Below, piece by piece: positions 1 to 8,466 of a stretch of DNA of 64,000 nucleotides (position 1 is its first letter; each line of letters begins with the position of its first letter). Origin of the DNA: Paracidovorax avenae ATCC 19860. GTDB taxonomy: Bacteria > Pseudomonadota > Gammaproteobacteria > Burkholderiales > Burkholderiaceae_C. The stretch spans positions 3,782,001 through 3,846,000 of the forward strand of contig NC_015138.1 in the NCBI RefSeq assembly GCF_000176855.2. The letters run 5' to 3'. The translations under genes were made by a program, and so were the position numbers. The notes beneath the pieces were generated by a model. That model was not told the DNA's origin. It saw nothing but the letters and a program-made list of their open reading frames with translations, and did not search any database.

Positions 1-1
1 C

Positions 2-490
2 GCCAACCAGGCGCGAGGCGGCACGCTGGAGAACTTCGGCCCCGGCATCGACTACTTCAAGGCGCTGCAGAAGAATGAGCCCATCGTGCCCAAGCAGACC
101 GCCTATGCGCGTGTGCTCTCGGGCGAGATCGCCATCCTGCTGGACTACGACTTCAACGCCTACCGCGCCAAATACAAGGACGGCGCCAACGTGCAATTCG
201 TGATTCCGGCCGAAGGCACGGTGGTGGTGCCCTACGTGATGGGCATGGTGGCGAAGGCGCCGCACGCCGCCGACGCGAAGAAGGTGCTGGACTTCGTGCT
301 CTCCGACGAGGGCCAGGCGATCTGGGCCAAGGCCTACCTGCGCCCGGTGCGCGCCGCCGCCATGCCCGCCGACGTGCAGGCCCGCTTCCTGCCCGCCAGC
401 GAATACCAGCGTGCGAAGACGGTGGACTACGGCCGCATGGCCGCGGTGCAGAAGGCGTTCTCCGACCGCTACCTGCAGGAAGTGAAATGA
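2..490 (+). CDS. ABC transporter periplasmic substrate-binding protein (C-terminal part)
   Basis: The reading frame is open from the first bases of the window, so this is the last ~162 residues of a gene that begins to the left. The visible part has the C-terminal lobe typical of iron/phosphonate/polyamine-type extracellular binding proteins (YDFNAYRAKYKDGANVQFV, then a cross-over with GTVVVPYVMGMVAKAPHA and a DEGQAIWAKAYLRPVR tail). The stop overlaps the start of the next gene by 4 bases (ATGA), so it is translated as one unit with the two permeases and ATPase downstream. The ligand cannot be read from this fragment. The GpdQ-like phosphodiesterase at the end of the operon suggests a phosphorylated compound such as a glycerophosphodiester. 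Family call is firm; ligand is inference. Confidence 0.85.
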   Translation, partial: ANQARGGTLENFGPGIDYFKALQKNEPIVPKQTAYARVLSGEIAILLDYDFNAYRAKYKDGANVQFVIPAEGTVVVPYVMGMVAKAPHAADAKKVLDFVLSDEGQAIWAKAYLRPVRAAAMPADVQARFLPASEYQRAKTVDYGRMAAVQKAFSDRYLQEVK

Positions 491-1311
491 GTTCGCGCCA
501 CGGCGGTTTCGCCCCCTCGCGCGCCCTGCTGGCCGCATGCGCCGCACCGGCCGTGGCGTTCTTCGCGGCCTTCTGGCTGCTGCCCACGGCCCTGCTGCTG
601 GCGCTGCCGGCGCGCCAGGGCTGGGCGACGTATTTCGCGGTGCTGACGAACGGCCGCTACCTGCAGAGCCTGCTGCAGACGCTGGGCCTGTCGCTGGCCG
701 TCACGCTGGCCACGCTGGTGCTGGGCGCACTGGTGGGCATCACGCTGGCGCGCCAGCGCTTCCCGGGCCGGCAGCTGCTGCTGTCGCTGCTGACGCTGCC
801 ACTCTCGTTTCCCGGCGTGATCGTGGGTTTCTTCATGATTTTGCTGGGCGGGCGCCAGGGCACGCTGGCGGGCATGACGCAGGCGCTGGGCTGGGGCCGC
901 ATCACCTTCGCCTACGGACTGCTGGGCCTGTTCCTCGCGTACCTCTACTTCTCGCTGCCGCGCGCCATCGCCACCTACACGGCGGCGGCCGGCGCCATGG
1001 ACGCGCAGCTGGAAGAAGCTGCCCGCTCGCTCGGCGCCTCGCGCTGGCGCGTGGCACGCGACGTGTGGATGCCGGCGCTCGCGCCCACCACGCTGGCCTG
1101 CGGCGCGATCGTGTTCGCCACCGCGATGGGAGCCTTCGGCACGGCGTTCACGCTGTCGGCGAAGTTCGAGGTGCTGCCCATCACCATCTACGACGAATTC
1201 ACCAACTACGCCAACTTCGCGCTGGCGGCCAGCCTGTCGATCGCGCTGGGGCTGATCACCTGGCTGGTGCTCTGGGTGTCCCGCCGCTGGGCCGGCACCT
1301 CCGCCTTCTGA
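487..1311 (+). CDS. ABC transporter permease 1
   Basis: A 274-residue inner-membrane permease of the binding-protein-dependent family. Six hydrophobic segments can be traced, and the cytoplasmic EAA loop, which docks on the ATPase, reads EEAARSLGASRWRVARDVWMP. The start overlaps the binding-protein stop by 4 bases, and permease 2 follows after 12 bp. The pair of ~270-residue permeases with one ATPase is the layout of the phosphonate/spermidine/iron-type importers. Nothing in the sequence fixes the substrate. Confidence 0.9.
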   Translation: MSSRHGGFAPSRALLAACAAPAVAFFAAFWLLPTALLLALPARQGWATYFAVLTNGRYLQSLLQTLGLSLAVTLATLVLGALVGITLARQRFPGRQLLLSLLTLPLSFPGVIVGFFMILLGGRQGTLAGMTQALGWGRITFAYGLLGLFLAYLYFSLPRAIATYTAAAGAMDAQLEEAARSLGASRWRVARDVWMPALAPTTLACGAIVFATAMGAFGTAFTLSAKFEVLPITIYDEFTNYANFALAASLSIALGLITWLVLWVSRRWAGTSAF

Positions 1312-1323
1312 GAAAGAGCCACG

Positions 1324-2121
1324 ATGAGAAACGCAAGACAGGCGCCCTGGGCGCTGGTGGCCCTCACCGCGCTGGTGACGCTCTTCATGGCCGCGCCCAT
1401 TGCCCTGTCGGTGATGGCCGGGCTGGTGAACAACTACGGCACGGGGCTGCGCAGCGGCCTCACGCTGCGCTGGCTGGGCGAGGTCTGGGAGAACTACGGC
1501 AGCACCGTGACCTGGTCGCTGTGGCTGGCGCTGCTGTGCGTGGCGGGCAACCTGCTGATCGGCGTGCCCTGCGCCTATGCGCTGGCGCGCAGCCGCTCGC
1601 GCGCCGCGCGGCTCTTCGAGGAGCTGCTGACCCTGCCCGTCGCGGTGCCGGGCCTGGCGAGCGCGCTGGCGCTGATCCTGGCCTACGGAACGCTGCAAGG
1701 CTTCCGCCAGAGCTTCGCCTTCATCTTGGTCGGGCACATGGTGTTCACCCTGCCCTTCATGGTGCGCACCGTGGGCGCGGCTTTCCGGAAGGACGAATTG
1801 CGCTCGCTCGAAGAAGCGGCGCGCTCGCTGGGTGCCAGCTTTTCGCAGCGCTTTCTCGGCGTGCTGGTGCCCGCCGTGCTTCCGGCCGTCGTGGCGGGCA
1901 GCCTGATGGTGTTCACGCTCTCGGTGGGCGAATTCAACCTCACCTGGATGCTGCACACCCCGCTCACCCGCACCCTGCCCGTGGGCTTGGCCGACAGCTA
2001 TGCCTCGATGCGCATCGAGATCGGCTCGGCCTACACCCTCGTCTTCCTGATCGTCATATTGCCCGTGCTCTGGGGCCTGCAGGCCGTCGGCACCTTCATC
2101 GAGAAACACCATGGCACTTGA
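1324..2121 (+). CDS. ABC transporter permease 2
   Basis: A 265-residue permease, the partner of the preceding one. It has a hydrophobic N-terminal segment (ALVALTALVTLFMAAPIALS), several further membrane spans and the EAA loop EEAARSLGASFSQRFLGVLVP. Its end overlaps the ATPase start by 11 bases, which suggests coupled translation. The heterodimeric permease pair would form the inner-membrane channel of the importer encoded at 2-3196. Confidence 0.9.
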   Translation: MRNARQAPWALVALTALVTLFMAAPIALSVMAGLVNNYGTGLRSGLTLRWLGEVWENYGSTVTWSLWLALLCVAGNLLIGVPCAYALARSRSRAARLFEELLTLPVAVPGLASALALILAYGTLQGFRQSFAFILVGHMVFTLPFMVRTVGAAFRKDELRSLEEAARSLGASFSQRFLGVLVPAVLPAVVAGSLMVFTLSVGEFNLTWMLHTPLTRTLPVGLADSYASMRIEIGSAYTLVFLIVILPVLWGLQAVGTFIEKHHGT

Positions 2122-3196
2122 ACTCGAACGCACGCGCGTGGACATCGTCCAGTGCGCCAAGACCTATGCCGGCGACGCGCGCGGCCTGCAGCCCACCGAC
2201 CTGGCCGTGCAGCCCGGCGAGGTGCTGGCGCTGCTGGGCCCTTCGGGCTGCGGCAAGACCACGCTGCTGCGCCTGATCGCCGGGCTGGAGGCGCCCGACG
2301 CCGGCAGCCGCATCGCCTTCGGCGGCACCGACGTGACGCAGCTGCCCATCGAGCAGCGCGGCGTGGGCATGGTGTTCCAGCACTACGCGCTGTTCCCGCA
2401 GATGACGGTGGAGGGCAACATCGGCTATGGCCTGAAGATCCGCGGCACGCCCGAGGCCGAACGCCGCCGCGTGGTGGGCGAGCTGATCGACCTGGTGCGC
2501 CTGAACGGGCTGGAGAAGCGCCGCCCGGCGGAGCTGTCCGGCGGCCAGCGCCAGCGCGTGGCCCTGGCCCGCGCCGTGGCCGTGCGCCCGCGCGTGCTGC
2601 TGCTGGACGAGCCCCTCACCGCGCTGGACGCCAAGCTGAAGGAGTCGCTGCGCGATGAGCTGGCCGAGCTGCTGCGCCGCCTGCACATCACCGCCATCCA
2701 CGTCACCCACGACCAGCAGGAGGCGCTCGCCATTGCCGACCAGCTGGCCGTGATGCAGGCCGGCCGCATCGTGCAGGTGGGCGACGGCGAGACGCTCTAC
2801 CGCCACCCGGCGCACCCGTTCGTGGCATCCTTCCTGGGGCGGGTGAACCGCCTGGTATTGCCCGGGGCGGGCGCACGGCACGCCGCGCCGGGCTGCATCG
2901 ACCTGGGCGGGCTGGAACTGCCGGTGCCGCACGGCGCCGCTGCCAACGCCTGGCTGGTGCGGCCGGAAGACGTGGAAGTGGAACCCGCCGTCCTGGGACA
3001 GCCCGGCTGGGGCCATGCCGACGTGACGCACCGCAGCTTCCTGGGCGACCGCGTGCAGCTCACGCTGAACGTGCCCGGCCAGGCCCCGCTGCGCGCCGAC
3101 GTAGCCCGCGACCACGCCGCCCGCGCGGGCGATGCGGTGGCCGTGCGCATCGCGCCGCAGCGGCTCATGCCGCTGGCCGAAGACATTGCCGCCTGA
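2111..3196 (+). CDS. ABC transporter ATP-binding protein
   Basis: A 361-residue ATPase of the PotA/CysA/UgpC type. The Walker A motif is GPSGCGKTT, the signature is LSGGQRQRVALARA, Walker B is VLLLDEPLTALD, and the switch histidine is in HVTHDQQEA. A C-terminal ~120-residue TOBE-like extension (RPEDVEVEPA, MPLAEDIAA end) is a usual regulatory or substrate-linked domain. The gene is embedded in the operon, overlapping permease 2 by 11 bases and preceding the phosphodiesterase by 14 bp. It energises uptake of the ligand of the binding protein at 2-490. Confidence 0.93.
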   Translation: MALELERTRVDIVQCAKTYAGDARGLQPTDLAVQPGEVLALLGPSGCGKTTLLRLIAGLEAPDAGSRIAFGGTDVTQLPIEQRGVGMVFQHYALFPQMTVEGNIGYGLKIRGTPEAERRRVVGELIDLVRLNGLEKRRPAELSGGQRQRVALARAVAVRPRVLLLDEPLTALDAKLKESLRDELAELLRRLHITAIHVTHDQQEALAIADQLAVMQAGRIVQVGDGETLYRHPAHPFVASFLGRVNRLVLPGAGARHAAPGCIDLGGLELPVPHGAAANAWLVRPEDVEVEPAVLGQPGWGHADVTHRSFLGDRVQLTLNVPGQAPLRADVARDHAARAGDAVAVRIAPQRLMPLAEDIAA

Positions 3197-3210
3197 AACG
3201 CGTCCCCTCC

Positions 3211-4068
3211 ATGACCCGCTCCATGACCGCATTCACCGCACCCACCACCCTGTTGCTGCAGCTCTCCGACCTGCACATCCGCGAGCCCGGCCGCCTGGCC
3301 TACGGCCGGCTGGACACCGCTCCCTACCTGCGCCAGGCCGTGGAGACGGTGCTGCGCATGCCGCAGCGCCCCGACGCCATCGTCGCCACGGGCGACCTCA
3401 CGGATTTCGGACGGCCGGAGGAATACGCCCACCTGCGCGGGCTGCTGGCGCCGCTGGGCGCGATCCCGCTCTACCTGCTGCCGGGCAACCACGACGACCG
3501 AGCGCAGCTGCGCGCCAGTTTTCCGGGCCACGGCTACCTGGGCACGAGCGGCTTCGTGCAATTCAGCGTGCCCGTGGGCGGCCTGCAGCTCATCGCGCTG
3601 GACACCGTGGTGCCCGGCGCGAGCGAGGGCAGCCTGTGCGCCGAGCGCCTGGAATGGCTGGCCGCGCAGCTCGATGCCTGCAGGGGCCGGCCGGTGGTCA
3701 TCGCCATGCACCATCCGCCCTTCCGCACGCTGATCGGCCACATGGACGAGATCGGGCTGCTCGAAGGCACGCAGGCGCTGGAGGCCCTGGTGGCGCGCCA
3801 TCCCAACGTCGAGCGCGTCATCTGCGGCCACCTGCACCGCAGCATCCAGGTGCGCTTCGGCGGAACGATCGCAGCCACGGTGCCCTCTCCTGCGCACCAG
3901 GTGTGCCTGGACCTCGCGCCCGATGCCGCCTCGGCCTGGACGCTGGAGCCCCCGGGCTTCGCCGTGCATGCGCTGCCCGCGGGCGGGCGGCTGGTGAGCC
4001 ACCTGGCGGCCAGCGGGCAGTACCCGGGCCCCTACCCGTTCCACGACGGCGGGCGGCTCATCGATTGA
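3211..4068 (+). CDS. GpdQ/CpdA-like calcineurin-type phosphodiesterase
   Basis: A 285-residue dimetal phosphoesterase. All five metal-binding blocks are visible: LSDLHI, GDLTDFG, GNHDD, MHHPP and GHLHR. The N-terminal stretch (LAYGRLDTAPYLRQAV, RPDAIVATGDLTDFGRPEEY, LYLLPGNHDD) follows Enterobacter GpdQ, a glycerophosphodiesterase, more closely than the cAMP phosphodiesterase CpdA; I judge this from memory of the family. It lies 14 bp after the ABC ATPase, so imported substrate may be hydrolysed directly, for example a glycerophosphodiester to glycerol phosphate. No signal peptide is seen, so it should be cytoplasmic. A second ATG four codons in is an alternative start. Confidence 0.82.
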   Translation: MTRSMTAFTAPTTLLLQLSDLHIREPGRLAYGRLDTAPYLRQAVETVLRMPQRPDAIVATGDLTDFGRPEEYAHLRGLLAPLGAIPLYLLPGNHDDRAQLRASFPGHGYLGTSGFVQFSVPVGGLQLIALDTVVPGASEGSLCAERLEWLAAQLDACRGRPVVIAMHHPPFRTLIGHMDEIGLLEGTQALEALVARHPNVERVICGHLHRSIQVRFGGTIAATVPSPAHQVCLDLAPDAASAWTLEPPGFAVHALPAGGRLVSHLAASGQYPGPYPFHDGGRLID

Positions 4069-4127
4069 CGCAGCGGCGGGCGGGGCGCCACAGGCAGCGC
4101 GGGGAAGGGCCGGCCACGCTGCAGTGC

Positions 4128-4853
4128 TCAGAACAGGATCTTGCCGAGATCCCGTTCCTTCTGCTGGCGCGCCTCGTAGTCGGCTTCCCCGAGGCGGTGC
4201 AGCAGGTTCGCGATACCGCCATCGATCTGCGCCAGCAGCTCCTGCGGCCGGGCATTGAGGATGCGTTCCCACCCCTTGTAGCGGTCCCAGTCGATGCCCA
4301 GCGCTTTTCCCGCGCCGTGGGCTTCCCGCAGTTGCGCCACATCCTCGGACAGCTGCGCCTTCTGTGCCTGCAGCTCCCGGAGTTGGCCCAGCTTGCGCCG
4401 CAGCGTGCCGACCTGCTCCGGATCCGCGGCGGAAGGCCGCCCGCTCGCGGCCGGCCCCAGCGAGAGCGATACCAGCCGCTCCAGCCGGGCGGCGGCGTTG
4501 TCGGCACGCAAGAGCTGCGCCTCCTGTGCAGGGGTGCGGACGACGGCCTCCACCGGCCCGTTCGACAGGAAGCGGGCCGCGAACGCCAGGGTCTGCGCCG
4601 CAGCGGGTTGCGACTGCATCCGGTGCACCTGCGGCAGCGCAGGGGCTGGCCGCCGGGGTGGCGGCCCGGAACGGGCCGGGTCGGTCTGGAAGGCGTAGCC
4701 CCGCGGCCCCGGGCCGCCTGCGGCGTCGAGCCTGCGGCCATGGCGGGGCTCGCGGGAAGAGGTCGCGGGCGTTTGCGCGGGGTGCGACCGGCGTTGCGAG
4801 GCATCGGCCCCGCAGAGTGACTTGAAGCTGAAATGCATGGTGTGGTGATCCAT
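4128..4853 (-). CDS. unrecognised 241-aa protein behind a PIP box; candidate type III effector
   Basis: I do not recognise this family. The first ~75 residues are rich in Ser, Arg, Pro, Ala and Gly with no signal peptide or membrane span, the composition typical of type III secretion signals. The middle and end are helical, with a likely coiled coil (LRRKLGQLRELQAQKAQ, then EDVAQLREAHG) and a charged C-terminal helix ending in KERDLGKILF. The start is placed at the first ATG downstream of the predicted -10 box (reads MDHHTM); a second ATG five codons later is possible. The open frame extends further upstream but crosses the PIP promoter, so that part is not coding. The perfect PIP box with correct -10 spacing makes this an HrpX-regulated gene. 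Effector status is inference. Confidence 0.72.
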   Translation of the reverse strand: MDHHTMHFSFKSLCGADASQRRSHPAQTPATSSREPRHGRRLDAAGGPGPRGYAFQTDPARSGPPPRRPAPALPQVHRMQSQPAAAQTLAFAARFLSNGPVEAVVRTPAQEAQLLRADNAAARLERLVSLSLGPAASGRPSAADPEQVGTLRRKLGQLRELQAQKAQLSEDVAQLREAHGAGKALGIDWDRYKGWERILNARPQELLAQIDGGIANLLHRLGEADYEARQQKERDLGKILF

Positions 4854-4873
4854 TCGAATCAGGGAATGCGGCG

Positions 4874-4935
4874 AGACTAGGGCCTCCCGCGGGGCCTCGG
4901 GGCCCTGACCGCGAAGTCCGGCGGACCCGGGCGAA
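4874..4935 (-). promoter_or_regulatory. perfect PIP box with -10 element (HrpX/HrpB-type promoter)
   Basis: On the minus strand TTCGC (4935-4931), 15 bases, TTCGC (4915-4911), 31 bases, then TAGTCT (4879-4874). This matches the published consensus TTCGB-N15-TTCGB-N30-32-YANNNT for AraC-type activators of type III secretion genes in Xanthomonas, Ralstonia and Acidovorax. It points at the gene starting at 4853, about 20 bases beyond the -10. Confidence 0.88.
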
Positions 4936-5050
4936 GCCGCCGGCCGTGACTGCCGCACCGCCATGCCATGCCCCCGGCACGGCCGTGGCTGCTGGCCGAT
5001 TGCTATGGATTCAGGAGTATGCTGTGGCCTCTGGAAAACAGCACCGATCC

Positions 5051-6718
5051 ATGAAGCACCTGTTGAATCTGCTGGCCGCCGTGGCCCTGCTGGTCTGGGG
5101 TACGCACCTCGTGCGTACCGGGGTGCTGCGCGTGTTCGGCGCCAACCTGCGCACGCTGCTGGCGCGCAGCATGGGCAACCGCTTCTCGGCCGCACTGTCG
5201 GGCATCGGGGTCACGGCGCTGGTGCAGTCGAGCACCGCCACCTCGCTCATGACCTCGTCCTTCGTCGGGCAGGGGCTCATCACGCTGCCGGCCGCGCTGG
5301 CGGTGATGCGCGGGGCGGACATCGGCACGGCGCTCATGTCGGTGCTGTTCTCCACCGACCTGTCGTGGCTGTCGCCGCTGTTCATCTTCGTGGGCGTGGT
5401 GCTGTTCATCACCCGGCAGGCGAGCACCGCCGGGCGCGTGGGGCGCGTGCTGATCGGGCTGGGCCTGATGCTGCTGGCGCTGGAGATGGTGGTGCAGGCC
5501 AGCGGGCCGATGCTGGCCTCGCCGCTCATCCGCACCCTGCTCGGCTCGCTCGACAGCGACCTGGTGCTGGAGGTGCTGATGGGCGCGGTGCTGGCCGTGA
5601 TCGCCTACTCCAGCCTCGCCATCGTGCTGCTGATCTCGGCCATGGCAGCGTCGAGCGTGGTGCCGCTGGACGTGGCCCTGGGGCTGGTGCTGGGCGCCAA
5701 CCTGGGCAGCGGCCTGCTGGCGGTCATCACCACCGCCAAGTCGGCCGTGGAAGTGCGGCAGGTGACCGTGGGCAACCTGATGTTCAAGCTCATGGGCGTG
5801 CTGTTGGTCGCCCCGTTCGCGGGGCTGTGGCTGCGGCACGTGCAGCCGCACATGCCGGGCGCGGCCCAGGGCGTGGTGCTCTTCCACCTGGCATTCAACG
5901 TGGCGGTCAGCGTGGGCTTCATCGCATTCACGCAGTGGGTGGCCCGAGCCGTCACGCGGCTGCTGCCCCCGCCCGAGGGGCCGCCCAATCGCCGGCCGCA
6001 GCACCTGGACCCTTCGGCGCTCTCCACCCCCTCGCTGGCGATGTCCTGCGCGGCGCGCGAGGCGCTCTACCAGGCGGACGTGGTGGAGTCCATGCTGCTG
6101 GGCGTGCTCGACGTGATCCGCCGGGACGACCTGCAGCTGGCGCAGCAGCTGCGCAAGATGGACGACGAAGTGGACAGGCTGTACTCGTCCATCAAGTACT
6201 ACCTGACACAGATCTCCCGCGGGGCACTGGACGAGGAGGAAAGCCGGCGCTGGACGGACATCATCAGCTTCACCATCAACATGGAGCAGGTGGCCGACAT
6301 CATCGAGCGCGTGCTCACGGACATCGAGGACAAGAAGATCCGCAAGGGCCGGCGCTTCTCCGATGCCGGCATGGCCGAGATCACGGAATTGCACGGCCGG
6401 CTGGTGAACAACCTGCGCCTGGCGATGAGCGTGTTCCTCAACGGCAACGTGCGTGACGCGCAGCGGCTGCTGGAGGAAAAGACGCGTTTCCGCGAACTGG
6501 AACGCGCCTATGCGGCGACCCACCTCGGACGCCTGTCCGAGAAGACCGTGCAGAGCATGGAAACCAGCTCGCTGCACATCGACCTCATAAGCGACCTCAA
6601 GCGCATCAATTCGCACATCTGCTCGCTGGCCTACCCGATCCTCGACTCCGCGGGCGCGCTGGCGCCGAGCCGGCTGCGCAGCGCACCCGGCGATGCGGGT
6701 GCCGATCCGCTGGCCTGA
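5051..6718 (+). CDS. Na/Pi-cotransporter family protein with PhoU-like tail
   Basis: A 555-residue inner-membrane protein. The N-terminal half carries the NptA/YjbB repeat, with the signature VQSSTATSLM and a second inverted-topology repeat where QSS is replaced by YSS and followed by GANLGSG. Roughly residues 340-555 are a helical PhoU-like domain (EVDRLYSSIKYYLTQ, MEQVADIIERVLTDIEDKK). Such proteins move phosphate with sodium, usually outward in bacteria, and the PhoU-like part may sense phosphate status. The start is the ATG giving MKHLLNLL, directly at the first membrane helix. The open frame continues ~35 codons upstream without a good ribosome site. It stops 6 bp before the convergent effector gene. 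Confidence 0.9.
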   Translation: MKHLLNLLAAVALLVWGTHLVRTGVLRVFGANLRTLLARSMGNRFSAALSGIGVTALVQSSTATSLMTSSFVGQGLITLPAALAVMRGADIGTALMSVLFSTDLSWLSPLFIFVGVVLFITRQASTAGRVGRVLIGLGLMLLALEMVVQASGPMLASPLIRTLLGSLDSDLVLEVLMGAVLAVIAYSSLAIVLLISAMAASSVVPLDVALGLVLGANLGSGLLAVITTAKSAVEVRQVTVGNLMFKLMGVLLVAPFAGLWLRHVQPHMPGAAQGVVLFHLAFNVAVSVGFIAFTQWVARAVTRLLPPPEGPPNRRPQHLDPSALSTPSLAMSCAAREALYQADVVESMLLGVLDVIRRDDLQLAQQLRKMDDEVDRLYSSIKYYLTQISRGALDEEESRRWTDIISFTINMEQVADIIERVLTDIEDKKIRKGRRFSDAGMAEITELHGRLVNNLRLAMSVFLNGNVRDAQRLLEEKTRFRELERAYAATHLGRLSEKTVQSMETSSLHIDLISDLKRINSHICSLAYPILDSAGALAPSRLRSAPGDAGADPLA

Positions 6719-6724
6719 TCCCCG

Positions 6725-8242
6725 TCAATGCCTGTACCAGTCGCGCCAGCGGCTGTCCACGTTGTCCATGGCTTCGCAGATCGGCAGGATGTCCTGCGCG
6801 CTGCATCGGGCAGCATGGCGGATCGCCTTGTCGAGGAAGGCGATGCGCTTGAGCTCGATCGACGCGCTCTGCAGCAGCGGGCCGGGCTTGCGCGCTGCGG
6901 GGCCGGGCCAACGGGCCACCCGGTGGGCATCGTGCCTATCGAGCAGAGTCTGTCCCTTGCGGTTCACGGGCTGGTGCCGGGCGCCATACGGCAGCCCGTC
7001 GAGATATCCCTGCACGGCCGTGCGGGACTGGGCATGCTTCATATAGGCCGGCCCCAGCACGTCCGCCGCCGTCTTGACGTAGTGCGCGAGCAGGCCTACC
7101 GGCTGCGGGGTGCCCGGTGTGGCGGGACTGTCCGCCGATGCGGCCGTGCTGCCATCCGACAGGCTGCCGGCCTCGCTGGAATACTCGGCCGGCAGCAGCA
7201 GCTCGGCATCCACTTCGACCGTATCGAACGGCGGCGGCTCGCCGCGCAGTTGCCGGGCATGCAAATGCTCCAGCGACGCATCGGCGGCGCATTTGAGGGC
7301 CATCGACAGCGCGAAGATCCTGCAGGAGCGCAGGCTCTTCTGGGCCGGCACATCCACCAGCATCAGCGGCCAGCCCTCCGGCAGGCGCAGATGGGCAGCC
7401 ATCTCGGCGGCGGTGAGGACAGGATCGACGGTTGCGGGAACCGACGGGCTCATGTGCACCACGGAGCCACGGCGCCCCGTTTCGCCGGGCAGTCCCTCGA
7501 CATGCAGGTCCATCGCAAGATTGTGTGCAGCATTGTCGAGCACGATCCGCCAGCGGCCCGGCGTCGCATCCGCCAGGAAACTACGCCACTCTACGGAGCC
7601 GAAGCCGCGGTGGTCCGCAACCACGCCCCGGTCGTCCGGAACGCTGACGTGCGCATAGACGAGGCGCAGCTGCGGGTCCTCCGCATTGAGGGCGGACACG
7701 ATCGCCGGCATCGCCAGCTTGTCGAGCTTGCGGAAGGCGTCGGGCTCGTCGTCGGGGCTCGCGCCTTCCGCATGCATCTCGGCTGCGAAGGCGCGCAGTT
7801 CGCCGAGCCCATCGACCACCTGCCGCCGCTGCGCGGCCACAGGATCGCCAGAGGACAGCGCGACCACCGGGGCTGGAGGCACGGGCAGCGCCATGGGGAG
7901 GAAAAGCGCACCCGGTGCGGCAGCCTCTCCGGGGTGCCGCTCAGAGGGCGCGCACAGCAACTGCGCCCGCGGGTGGAAGCCCATGCGGGACAGCGCGGCG
8001 GTGTTGTCCAGCAAGACGGGGCGCTGCACCAGCTGGCGCAGCGCCGCGCGGGCGCGGGTAATCGGCAGGGAAGGCCCCGGGCGCCGCGTCGGCAACGGCG
8101 TTCCCGGCGCCGGGGGCCCCGGCGTGCCAGCGGCCTGCCGGCGCCGTTGGGCGGGCCGCTCGTCCGCGGATGGCGGCAGAGGGTCGGAGTGGGCAGGACC
8201 GGACTGGCGTGGCGGCGAAGAGGATGTGACGGAACGGGGCAT
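6725..8242 (-). CDS. YopJ/AvrRxv-family acetyltransferase, type III effector
   Basis: A 505-residue protein with the C55/YopJ acetyltransferase core. H240 sits in AAHNLAMDLHVEG and the nucleophile C307 in VPAQKSLRSCRIFALSMALK, matching YopJ IQRSSSECGIFSFALAKK. The C-terminal block AYMKHAQSRTAVQGYL matches the YopJ FYKHTQGKKRLNEYL region, and KRIAFLDKAIRHA its final helix. The third catalytic residue (Glu in YopJ LFEP) aligns with HMSP around residues 263-266, so no acid is visible there. The first ~65 residues are Ser/Pro/Arg-rich as in secreted effectors. The start is the first ATG after the PIP-box -10 element. The family acetylates host kinases or plant immune proteins; the target here is unknown. 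Confidence 0.9.
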   Translation of the reverse strand: MPRSVTSSSPPRQSGPAHSDPLPPSADERPAQRRRQAAGTPGPPAPGTPLPTRRPGPSLPITRARAALRQLVQRPVLLDNTAALSRMGFHPRAQLLCAPSERHPGEAAAPGALFLPMALPVPPAPVVALSSGDPVAAQRRQVVDGLGELRAFAAEMHAEGASPDDEPDAFRKLDKLAMPAIVSALNAEDPQLRLVYAHVSVPDDRGVVADHRGFGSVEWRSFLADATPGRWRIVLDNAAHNLAMDLHVEGLPGETGRRGSVVHMSPSVPATVDPVLTAAEMAAHLRLPEGWPLMLVDVPAQKSLRSCRIFALSMALKCAADASLEHLHARQLRGEPPPFDTVEVDAELLLPAEYSSEAGSLSDGSTAASADSPATPGTPQPVGLLAHYVKTAADVLGPAYMKHAQSRTAVQGYLDGLPYGARHQPVNRKGQTLLDRHDAHRVARWPGPAARKPGPLLQSASIELKRIAFLDKAIRHAARCSAQDILPICEAMDNVDSRWRDWYRH

Positions 8243-8281
8243 GGCGGGAGCAAGGCGGTGCCTGCAAGGGCAATGCTGCCG

Positions 8282-8342
8282 AGCATGCCGGAGCCCTGCA
8301 GGACGGCGCCGGGCGGCGCGAAACGGGTGCCTGCCGGACGAA
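8282..8342 (-). promoter_or_regulatory. PIP box with -10 element upstream of the YopJ-family gene
   Basis: Minus strand: TTCGT (8342-8338), 15 bases, TTCGC (8322-8318), 30 bases, CATGCT (8287-8282). Both half-sites fit TTCGB and the -10 fits YANNNT at the canonical distance. It lies 40 bp before the start codon at 8242 and rules out longer upstream starts. Confidence 0.87.
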
Positions 8343-8466
8343 CCGGGGCACAAGCCACCCATCCGCATCGCGATGCCCTGCAAGCCCCCGCGTTTGCCAT
8401 CGGCGCACGGAGCCCCTACCCTGGCAGGTCCGATGGCCCCGCCATCCCACACTCCGAGGAGACGCC

